DNA of 64,000 nt, taken from NCBI GenBank assembly GCA_020161835.1, contig JAIUNL010000003.1, forward strand, positions 62,001 to 126,000. The letters are read 5' to 3'. A program made the translations under genes and the position numbers. Shown here in pieces: positions 50,420 to 57,579 of the stretch (the stretch's first letter is position 1; each line of letters begins with the position of its first letter). The notes under the pieces are model-generated. The model searched no databases and was not told where the DNA came from. It saw nothing but the letters and a program-made list of their open reading frames with translations. Source of the DNA: Bacteroidota bacterium (GTDB lineage Bacteria; Bacteroidota; JABWAT01).

Positions 50420-50511
50420 TCGAGCCTTGCGAAGATCCCGAACTAGCTTCGGGGTTATAAGTGATAAGTTGAAGAAATAGGACACTGAGCGGAGTCGAAG
50501 TGACCTATTTC
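50420..50511. repeat. GAAGATCCCG repeat and hairpin-core repeat
   Basis: CGAGCCTTGCGAAGATCCCG (50420-50439) resembles 24610. The core CACTGAGCGGAGTCGAAGTG (50483-50502) has 8-base arms GAAATAGG (50474-50481) and CCTATTTC (50504-50511). Confidence 0.82.
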
Positions 50512-50544
50512 ATCAATGACCACTAATTTCATATTCTGAAATAA

Positions 50545-50578
50545 ACAAAAAACCCGGCGAATGCCGGGTTTTTTGTTT
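50545..50578. terminator. Bidirectional intrinsic terminator
   Basis: AACCCGGC (50551-50558), loop GAAT, GCCGGGTT (50563-50570), with A run before and T run after, between convergent genes. Confidence 0.88.
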
Positions 50579-50606
50579 AAGTAACAGTTTGGGGAACCGA
50601 ATTGTT

Positions 50607-52070
50607 TTATTCGATTTCTCCACCCATCAGTCTGACCATATTTTTCAATGGTTCAACAGGGAGGGTAAATGGATCAATAACAAGTCCGTCTGCAACCTGA
50701 GTTGAAATTTTTCCAAATTTCATTCCTGCAGGTGAATTCAGTTCAACTTGTTTGAGAGTAGCACCGTATTTAGCATTAATTGCATTAACAAAATAATTGG
50801 CAATCAAAGCCTGACCTAAGTTGGATGGGTGAACGCCATCATAGGAGAATAACCCGCCGGTAATAAAGGCAGCAGTTACTTTTTGTCCCATGTAGTATTT
50901 ACCATTGGCTCCACCAGCAGCAACAGCAGTGAACTCAGCACTTACATCAGCAACTGCCCAACCTTTGGCTGCTGCAATTCCTTTAATGGCACCGTTAAAT
51001 TGCGCAACCGCAGTTTTTGCAATTACGATTTCAGCAGGATCGAGTACATACTGGCTACCCAATGGAACTGCTTTGGCAAGACCGGCAAAAGTTGTAGATC
51101 CATTTCCGATTGCTGAAGCACCAATAAGGGTGATCATCCCTCTGTTGTAAATCTTCCCGGAAGCAAGTGTAGCTGCATCAACATAAATACTGTCAACCGA
51201 ACCGCTGGAATGCGAATAGTAAATTTTTCCGGAAGGAATTTTACCAACAAGACTTACATTCACAGTTGTAAAAAACGGGATTGAAGTTACATCAGGTATG
51301 GTTGCAACCACAACTTTGGGTTGACTGGCCAGACCAGAAATAGAATCAGCAATCTGTTGATACTTGGTTTGAAATACACTTGCATCGGTTGGTGCAGAAG
51401 GATTTACTCCACCAGAAGTTGCGTACCCAAGAACGTCATTATTTCCAAGCCAGAAAGAAACAACTTTGGGTTGGTAAGCTTTCATGGTTAGCCATAATGT
51501 TGAACCGGGGGTTCTGAGTGTCAAAGCAAATAACGGATTATTTCTTGAGAGAGCCGTTGGTGCAATTACCGCATCAGATGATGTTGAATTTACAGTAACA
51601 TTAAAGAAATCAGTTGCATTTCCAAGGGCTGATGTATTTGGGATAACAAGAACTGCCCCGGGTACACCCATGTTATTATAAGGTCTTGCAAGTGTAATGT
51701 TCGTTGCCCTTAACAGAATTTCTGAAGGTGTAGCAGCTGGAACGGGTACTAAAACAGGGCTTCCTGAAGCTGAAAATGAGCCATCCCATTTTAGTCTTCC
51801 GCCGGTTCCTTCACCGCTTAAGGTTGGGATTTCAAATCCGGTAACACCTGCTGATTTTGCTAAAAGAACCGTATATCCTGCTCTTTGTGCTTCTTCATAA
51901 AGTGCCCCTGACTGATATCCTGCAGTAATGCTGTTTCCAATTGCCATATATTTGGAAAAATCAGCATTCCCGGTATTTACATCTGTTTTGTGATCCTCAA
52001 AATCGGAACATCCAGCGAAAGCCAGAATTCCAAATGTACTGAGGTAAGCAAATTTTGTCATATTTTTCAT
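50607..52070 (-). CDS. SGNH/GDSL-hydrolase lipoprotein
   Basis: 487 residues. Lipoprotein signal with the cysteine in LAFAGCSDFEDH (~20). SGNH block I is AIGNSITAGYQSG (~43-55, nucleophile Ser), block III GNND (~214-217) and block V DGVHPSNLG (~433-441, catalytic D and H). It should hydrolyse esters of lipids or polymers at the outer membrane or in the periplasm. It begins 17 bases after the FadL-type channel gene; this pair is common in Bacteroidota, and suggests release of a fatty acid or similar compound that the channel takes up. Confidence 0.87.
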   Translation of the reverse strand: MKNMTKFAYLSTFGILAFAGCSDFEDHKTDVNTGNADFSKYMAIGNSITAGYQSGALYEEAQRAGYTVLLAKSAGVTGFEIPTLSGEGTGGRLKWDGSFSASGSPVLVPVPAATPSEILLRATNITLARPYNNMGVPGAVLVIPNTSALGNATDFFNVTVNSTSSDAVIAPTALSRNNPLFALTLRTPGSTLWLTMKAYQPKVVSFWLGNNDVLGYATSGGVNPSAPTDASVFQTKYQQIADSISGLASQPKVVVATIPDVTSIPFFTTVNVSLVGKIPSGKIYYSHSSGSVDSIYVDAATLASGKIYNRGMITLIGASAIGNGSTTFAGLAKAVPLGSQYVLDPAEIVIAKTAVAQFNGAIKGIAAAKGWAVADVSAEFTAVAAGGANGKYYMGQKVTAAFITGGLFSYDGVHPSNLGQALIANYFVNAINAKYGATLKQVELNSPAGMKFGKISTQVADGLVIDPFTLPVEPLKNMVRLMGGEIE

Positions 52071-52087
52071 AGTCTAGCTACCTCTGA

Positions 52088-53293
52088 TTAAAATTGATAG
52101 GTTAAATGAGCACCGAAAAGGGTTGCTTTGGTATTGTAATAGCCATTGAAGTCAAATTCGTTATCAGAAACCTTTTTTTCATCCCAGGCAAGCAGGAGAA
52201 GGTAAGCATCAACGGTCAGATTATCAGTAATTTTATATCCGGCACCTAAAGTGTACCCGATTCTGGCTGCATCCGGTAGGGAAGGCTCAGAATATTTGGT
52301 ATCAACAGGGTCACTGTCCATCAGGAATCCGGCACGAAGAGCAATCATTTCAAGGCCGGTGTATTCAGTACCAACCCGGATTGTATTTGTATTCTTCCAG
52401 TTTCTGGGTGAGCTTGAAAGAATTTTATTCTGATCGGTATTTTCAATTTCAAGTTTTTCGTAACGTGACCACTCAGACCAGTTGTAATCGGCGGTAATCA
52501 TCAAAGTTGGCATTACTGCAACTGCAACTCCGACGTTCAGAGTGCTGGGTAACGGAAGAACCACTTTTCCCTTGCCTTCATTGGCCAATGCAGCTGGGGT
52601 TTTGGCATCACTGATTTTAATATCTCCGGTCATTTCAAGGTCAGCCGCAGCTTTATAGCTTACGCCAACACTGATCATATCGTTTGCTTTCCAGAGAGTA
52701 GAAACACCCCAGTGAATTCCAGATCCGCTTCCGTCAAGTGAAACATCACCGGCAAGACCTGCAACTTCAGCTTTTTTCAGAAGTTTGGCATTCGCATAGG
52801 ACCATGCAAACGTTCCGGCAACAGACAGGTTATCCATCAGTTTATAAGAGACAACACCCTGAATGTGAACGTTTTGAAGATGAATTTCACGGGAAAGATA
52901 ATCTCCGGGCCATCCTTTACCCCATTCAGTTCCTAAACCGTAGGGTGCAAATACACCGAAACCAAAGGTAAGACCCTCTTCCCATTCGTGTGTGTAAAAA
53001 AGCTGGGGAACAACGAAGAATAAATCGTTTTGTTTGTAAATAGTATTAGAGGCAGACGGATTCTGAAACTGGCTTTCCGGCGAAACAAAAGTTGAACCGA
53101 TAGTCAGATTCATTCCGGGAATAAAAGAAATACCAGCCGGGTTGAAATAAATTGCTGATGGATCATTTGCCAGTCCGGTAAAGGCACCAGCCATAGCCGC
53201 TGCTTTTGAGCCCTGTTCAGGGATGCTAAAACCGCCGGCCATCGCTCCCATTGGAAGCAGGCAAGCCATTAGCAATGCTGCAGTTTTTTTCAC
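52088..53293 (-). CDS. OmpP1/FadL-family outer-membrane transporter
   Basis: 401 residues from GTG 53293, chosen because CGGAGG lies five bases upstream and the signal peptide (KKTAALLMACLLPMGAMA) then sits at the start; the longer ATG frame from 53410 adds an unsuitable leader. GGFSIPEQGSKAAAMAGAFTGLANDPSAIYFNPAGI (20-55) is the FadL plug start with the N-P-A-G box, and the C-terminus ends in a barrel strand (TLFGAHLTYQF). It conducts hydrophobic compounds across the outer membrane. It forms an operon with the SGNH lipoprotein. A good promoter precedes it. Confidence 0.9.
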   Translation of the reverse strand: MKKTAALLMACLLPMGAMAGGFSIPEQGSKAAAMAGAFTGLANDPSAIYFNPAGISFIPGMNLTIGSTFVSPESQFQNPSASNTIYKQNDLFFVVPQLFYTHEWEEGLTFGFGVFAPYGLGTEWGKGWPGDYLSREIHLQNVHIQGVVSYKLMDNLSVAGTFAWSYANAKLLKKAEVAGLAGDVSLDGSGSGIHWGVSTLWKANDMISVGVSYKAAADLEMTGDIKISDAKTPAALANEGKGKVVLPLPSTLNVGVAVAVMPTLMITADYNWSEWSRYEKLEIENTDQNKILSSSPRNWKNTNTIRVGTEYTGLEMIALRAGFLMDSDPVDTKYSEPSLPDAARIGYTLGAGYKITDNLTVDAYLLLLAWDEKKVSDNEFDFNGYYNTKATLFGAHLTYQF

Positions 53294-53360
53294 AGAAACC
53301 TCCGATGTGAATGTTTGTTTTGTCTGTTTGTTGTGTTGTTTGATTCGATTGCGAAAGGCG

Positions 53361-53389
53361 ATTTTAAAGTGATTTTCCGCAAAAGTCAA
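53361..53389 (-). promoter_or_regulatory. Promoter of the FadL-type gene, TTGACT-N17-TAAAAT
   Basis: On the minus strand TTGACT (53389-53384), 17 bases, TAAAAT (53366-53361). A start near 53354 would give a 60-base leader. This is the general sigma-70 pattern rather than the TAnnTTTG pattern seen at 3651. The rest of the gap up to 53632 is A/T-rich and holds nothing else I can name. Confidence 0.5.
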
Positions 53390-53631
53390 TCCTTTTATGA
53401 GTTGAATCACTTATTTGATCGCAGTTTTGTGTTATTTGACTGAAAATGTGGAAAAATGAGTCAGTTTTGATAAGAAAATGATATTCATGTCTTTAGAAAT
53501 GAATTAATGAGTTTCAATTCATTAAAATTTTCACGTTTTCTTTAAAATCAATCCAATTTTTGATGGATTACTGATGTTTTTGGCAAGGCAGGAAATAAAT
53601 ATGGCAGTGAATGGTGAAGGATGGAAACAGA

Positions 53632-53649
53632 CTGGCGGAAGCCCGCCAG
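53632..53649 (-). terminator. Hairpin after the PepSY operon
   Basis: CTGGCGG (53632-53638) and CCGCCAG (53643-53649) pair around four bases, five bases after the minus-strand stop. The following T run is short and broken, so it may be a weak terminator. Confidence 0.45.
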
Positions 53650-53653
53650 CCCA

Positions 53654-54223
53654 TTAATAATACAGGAAAATAAAAATCAGAGGGAGCAAAATCCCGAGGG
53701 CAGTCAGCCAGGCGCCACGACCCAGAATTCCTTTCGGACCTTTGATCATAAACAACCCTGAAATAGCAAGAAAAACCAGAACAACTGCGTAGAGATCGGC
53801 TACATACGTCCACATTTCTTTTGCATGATTCAGGTGCAGATAATTAAAGACATGAAGAAACCAGCGTTTTTGAACTTTCTTTTGTTCAACTTCACCGGTC
53901 ACAAGGTTTGCAGATATGGTATTTCCCTCCACAAATAACTGAATTTCTTCAGGTGATGGCCTGAAGGAACTGGTGAGCGGTTCTTTTTCCCCGATTTGTG
54001 GCAATAGAATAGCAGCAATAGCCGAATCAGATGCACCAGCAGGAATCAGGTCAGGGGAAAATGTGCCAGAAATATTTTCTATATTGAAATTCGGATTCCA
54101 GTCAGAAATATGGTTAACCGCAAACCCGGAAACAGCATAGATTACAGTTAAACCAAAAGCAATATATCCGAGGTCACGGTGGAGAAGACGGTTCCATTTT
54201 CTCCAGGAAGAGAAAATGCTCAT
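53654..54223 (-). CDS. PepSY-associated membrane protein
   Basis: 189 residues. WRKWNRLLHRDLGYIAFGLTVIYAVSGFAVNH (7-38) is the PepSY_TM start with its H-R-D-L-G; a periplasmic part (~40-120) contains the single PepSY-like unit, and two further membrane segments end the protein (~140-158, ~170-188). In other bacteria the PepSY_TM proteins are linked to metal reduction or siderophore uptake. It overlaps the DUF4920 gene by four bases (ATGA). Confidence 0.82.
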   Translation of the reverse strand: MSIFSSWRKWNRLLHRDLGYIAFGLTVIYAVSGFAVNHISDWNPNFNIENISGTFSPDLIPAGASDSAIAAILLPQIGEKEPLTSSFRPSPEEIQLFVEGNTISANLVTGEVEQKKVQKRWFLHVFNYLHLNHAKEMWTYVADLYAVVLVFLAISGLFMIKGPKGILGRGAWLTALGILLPLIFIFLYY

Positions 54224-54684
54224 TCGTTTATTTTCGCTCCGAGTCCTTTAATCTGATACCAGGTTGAATCGGTCAGCCCGGTGAAATCAGGTTTGGTTCC
54301 TTTTTCTTCCGCTTCTTCCTTGGCTGCTTCCATCCGTTCTTCTTTGGTCCAGGTGATTTTGTAAACTTCACCTTCAACAAGTGCTTTTTTTCCCTTTTCG
54401 GTCATCGGGAAAACAATCTCGCCATCCTTCACTTTAATTTTAATTTTGGTGTAAGGCTTGTCTCCGGCCAGTTCCATCCAGCAACCCCGGTTTTCGCAAA
54501 CATTAACGATAAGCCCTTCAACCAAAACTTTTTTCCCGACAAAATCTTCTGGTTTATCCAGAATAGATGAAATCTTGGTTTTATCTTTCAGTGTTATCTC
54601 TTTGCCGTATTTTTTTGCGGATTGGGCAAAAACTGATGCAGAAATTAACAAAAATAGTGAAAGGGCAAAAAATCTGGTTTTCAT
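54220..54684 (-). CDS. DUF4920 secreted protein
   Basis: 154 residues from ATG 54684 (AAGGA seven bases upstream), with a signal peptide (KTRFFALSLFLLISASVFAQ). The domain has VGKKVLVEGLIVNVCENRGCWMEL (about 47-70), whose two cysteines and the histidine-free NRGCW box are typical of DUF4920 and look like a metal-binding OB-type fold. A charged helix (EERMEAAKEEAEEKG) follows. It is co-translated with the PepSY protein, which suggests a shared role in periplasmic metal or redox handling; that is inference. Confidence 0.85.
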   Translation of the reverse strand: MKTRFFALSLFLLISASVFAQSAKKYGKEITLKDKTKISSILDKPEDFVGKKVLVEGLIVNVCENRGCWMELAGDKPYTKIKIKVKDGEIVFPMTEKGKKALVEGEVYKITWTKEERMEAAKEEAEEKGTKPDFTGLTDSTWYQIKGLGAKINE

Positions 54685-54737
54685 GGTTTGGTCCTTCATT
54701 GGGTAGTATATAGCAAAGTCAATTTTAGGTTGTCAAT

Positions 54738-55508
54738 TTAATCAATAATGACGTAATAAGTAGAGGTCATGTAAACGTTAGTTCCTTCCATAAGTGAGAA
54801 ATTAACTGTCCAGACACCTTGTGTATTTAATTCAAAGGAATGTGTATAATGCCCTGCCTGAGTAATCTCAGTTCCTGATTCAGCCGGCAAAACAGTTTCA
54901 TTGGGTGAAACAAGCTGGAATTTGGATGTAAATCCCTTCATGACCGGATAGCCTCCCGCAACATAGTAGGTGGCAAACTCAAAAAAGTTTCTTCCAAATT
55001 TAGGTTTTAACGGACTAACCATCGACACGATAAAACGTTTTTGTATATCTAACCGGGATGATTTTTTTACCACTACCGGTATTTCAACTACCAGCTGTTT
55101 CTGAATTCCGGGCACAAAAAACGAAACCTGAATTGCACGACGCACGCTGTCATTAGTGGCTACATCAATAATCAACCCATTATAGTACACTTGACTCGAT
55201 GTTGAAACTTTGGTTTCCTCGAAAGGTGCAAGTGAGTTTGTTTTTCCTGGTATGACAGCTTTGATGGTCATTGTTGCATCCAGAACAGGAGAATTTGCAA
55301 TCGTATCAACAACGTGAACGAAGAAAGAGTTATAACCAACAGATATTTCATCTTTATTATAAAGAGCCACTTTGAATTTTTCAATAGACTTTTGCCCCGT
55401 TAAGCTCCCGGGCGGAACAAATTTATCAGATTTTTCTTCATCTTCCTGGCATCCTGAAATCAGGGCAAGAAAAACTAAACCAGAAACGAGAATTTTAAAT
55501 GCTTTCAT
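54738..55508 (-). CDS. Lipoprotein of unknown function
   Basis: 256 residues from ATG 55508 (AAGGTATCCC upstream). The lipobox is ALISGC (~18), then an acidic tether (QEDEEKSDKF). The rest reads as two beta-sandwich units (about 40-140 and 145-256); the second one, AGHYTHSFELNTQGVWTVNFSLMEG, recalls FixH/YtkA-like immunoglobulin folds. It stands 53 bases before DUF4920 and PepSY genes on the same strand and is probably read together with them. No firm family. Confidence 0.62.
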   Translation of the reverse strand: MKAFKILVSGLVFLALISGCQEDEEKSDKFVPPGSLTGQKSIEKFKVALYNKDEISVGYNSFFVHVVDTIANSPVLDATMTIKAVIPGKTNSLAPFEETKVSTSSQVYYNGLIIDVATNDSVRRAIQVSFFVPGIQKQLVVEIPVVVKKSSRLDIQKRFIVSMVSPLKPKFGRNFFEFATYYVAGGYPVMKGFTSKFQLVSPNETVLPAESGTEITQAGHYTHSFELNTQGVWTVNFSLMEGTNVYMTSTYYVIID

Positions 55509-55670
55509 GGGATACCTTATTTTTTTACTGGGAATGTGCAAATATCAGAATTTTTTTTAAAAAGTAAAAGACAGGAAAATCGTTTTCTTCATTACCTTAA
55601 ATGAATTCAGGACTTCAATTTTAAATTATTTAGGTTTTTTTCTACTTTTACAGAAGAAAAAGGATTAAAA

Positions 55671-56111
55671 ATGAACGAAAAGATCGTCTATTCAATTCAA
55701 CTTGCCGTTTCAACTGATTCCATCAGACAATGTTATCCGGTCATGTCTCAGCTCAGACCACATTTGACAGAATCGGAATTTGTAAACCGGGTTACCTTGA
55801 TGAAACTGGAAGGTTATCATTTGGTCTACCTACAGGAAAATGGTAAAATAATATCGGTTGGCGGTTACCGGTTTTCAACCATGCTGTCACGTGGCTCATT
55901 TATGTACATTGATGATCTGGTAACTGATGAACCTTTCCGCGGAAAAGGATACGGAAAAATTCTAATGGACTGGATGTTTCAGAAAGCAAAAGATGCCGGT
56001 TGCAATCAGATTGACCTTGATTCGGGTGTTCAACGGTTTGATGCTCATGAATTTTATTTTCGCAAAAAAATGAAAATCATTTCCTATCATTTCACTCGTA
56101 AATTCAAATAA
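55671..56111 (+). CDS. GNAT-family N-acetyltransferase
   Basis: 146 residues, one GNAT domain. FMYIDDLVTDEPFRGKGYGKILMDWMFQKAKDAG (about 82-115) has the acetyl-CoA loop RGKGYGK, followed by DLDSGVQRFDAHEFYFRKKM as in the YhhY/ElaA-like set. The start is preceded by AAAAGGATTAAAA. Substrate unknown. It is divergent to the lipoprotein gene and 20 bases before the capA-like gene. Confidence 0.87.
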   Translation: MNEKIVYSIQLAVSTDSIRQCYPVMSQLRPHLTESEFVNRVTLMKLEGYHLVYLQENGKIISVGGYRFSTMLSRGSFMYIDDLVTDEPFRGKGYGKILMDWMFQKAKDAGCNQIDLDSGVQRFDAHEFYFRKKMKIISYHFTRKFK

Positions 56112-56131
56112 TTCCCCCCTTTTTTAACTGA

Positions 56132-57262
56132 ATGAACCTGATAATTATTTTTCTATGTCTGATCCCTTTTCTGATCGGAATGCCCGTGTCTATTCTGGCG
56201 CCGGTTCTTCCGGATTCGGAAAATGAACGCCTGACTCTGGTTTTTACCGGTGATCTCATGGCGCATCTCGAACAACTGAATGCCGCTAAACAGGGTGATG
56301 GTAATTACCGGTTTGATTCCTCTTTTTCAAAAATAAGTTCAGTCCTGTCTGGTGCTGACCTGACCATCGGGAATCTTGAAACCGTAATCGGGAATAAAAA
56401 AACGGGCTATTCTGGCTACCCGCAGTTTCTAACGCCTGTTTCCTATCTTTCTGCCTTAAAGTCTGCCGGTTTTGATATTCTTACGCATGCGAACAATCAT
56501 ACTTTCGACGGAGGTTCAACAGGAATTTCACGTACCGTTGCAGCTCTTGATTCGATGGGTTTTTTGTCAACCGGCTCCTTTTCTGATTCTCTTGCACCCA
56601 AAATTCTTTTCACCGAAAAAAATGGTTTTAAACTTGGTATTCTTGCAGCTGCTTACGGGATTAACGGTTCTATTCCAAAAAAAGATGCGTGGAGATTGAA
56701 TACGTTAGACACTTTACGGCTCGGGAAAATTTTGAAAGAAGTTCAGAACATGCCCGATTCACTGCGGCCTGATTTTATGATTGCAAGTCTTCATTGGGGT
56801 GATGAATATGCACTGACACCAAATGAAAAACAGAAGAAACTGGCAGATTGGTTGTTCTCAGAGGGCATTGATGTTATTGTGGGTAGTCACCCGCATGTTG
56901 TGCAGGGTTTTGAACAGAAACGGGTTGAAAAAAATGGTGATTCGGTAAGTTTTTCAGTTTTTTATTCGCTTGGGAATTTTATTTCAGCACAGAGAACTCA
57001 CCCGAGAAGTTATGGTGCAGTTCTTTCTTTAACACTTGAAAAAAACAAAAATTACAGAAAAGCCAGGTTGGCTGATTTTTCTTTGCTCCCCATTTATGTG
57101 CACCTTGATCCATCAAAAACAGATTCCCGTTACGTTATCTGGCCTGCCGGGTACAAATCAGATTCGCTTATTTCAGACAAAACAGTGAAGGCGAAAGTGA
57201 AGGATGCGAGAAAGTTTATCCTCAGCCAGCTTTCAAAACCTGATTCAATCTTTGTCAGGTAA
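56132..57262 (+). CDS. CapA-family metallophosphatase-like protein
   Basis: 376 residues with an N-terminal hydrophobic signal or anchor (IIFLCLIPFLIGMPVSILAPV). CapA motifs: FTGDLMAH (~34-41), GNLETVIG (~85-92), HANNHTFDGG (~117-126), SLHWGDEY (~221-228), IVGSHPHVVQGFE (~249-261) and YSLGNFI (~281-287). CapA takes part in poly-gamma-glutamate export in Bacillus, but lone members are metal-dependent phosphatases of unknown substrate. No pgsB or pgsC is present. A short gap to the GNAT gene suggests one transcript. Confidence 0.85.
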   Translation: MNLIIIFLCLIPFLIGMPVSILAPVLPDSENERLTLVFTGDLMAHLEQLNAAKQGDGNYRFDSSFSKISSVLSGADLTIGNLETVIGNKKTGYSGYPQFLTPVSYLSALKSAGFDILTHANNHTFDGGSTGISRTVAALDSMGFLSTGSFSDSLAPKILFTEKNGFKLGILAAAYGINGSIPKKDAWRLNTLDTLRLGKILKEVQNMPDSLRPDFMIASLHWGDEYALTPNEKQKKLADWLFSEGIDVIVGSHPHVVQGFEQKRVEKNGDSVSFSVFYSLGNFISAQRTHPRSYGAVLSLTLEKNKNYRKARLADFSLLPIYVHLDPSKTDSRYVIWPAGYKSDSLISDKTVKAKVKDARKFILSQLSKPDSIFVR

Positions 57263-57579
57263 CTGTTTTATTTGAATAAAGTTGTTCGAAATACATTTAT
57301 CATCAGGGAGTTCTGGCACGCGTCTCTTTCATCTTTATAAAATTCTATATCACTTACCACTTTTAACTTGTCACTTATAACTGATTCCCGTCCCCTTTTA
57401 TTTTCCGTGTTATTTTATTACTTTAGTGGAAGCGCTTTTAAATCGGAGAGATTCCTGCTTTATTCTTCATATTTCATTGCAAAACCCTTAAATTGCAACC
57501 AATCTTAACTGCGGTGAAGTATTAAACCGCAAACTCTAAATTGATAAAGACTGTTTTTACCAGTTGAAAAAGGATTCGT
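57263..57579. other. 317-bp gap with word-like repeats, no gene
   Basis: Bases 57349-57400 are a CACTTACCACTTTTAACTTG / CACTTATAACTG / CCCGTCCCC run, near-identical in style to 33142-33185. No reading frame is credible. An AAGGA ribosome site precedes the phosphorylase start. I see no clear promoter. Confidence 0.55.

Noticed and set aside
53294..53410. ATG start at 53410 for the FadL-type channel
   Set aside because: The extension overlaps the promoter and lacks a ribosome site; GTG 53293 has CGGAGG and directly begins the signal peptide.
56132..57262. Poly-gamma-glutamate capsule locus
   Set aside because: Only the CapA-like protein is present; the synthase genes are missing.
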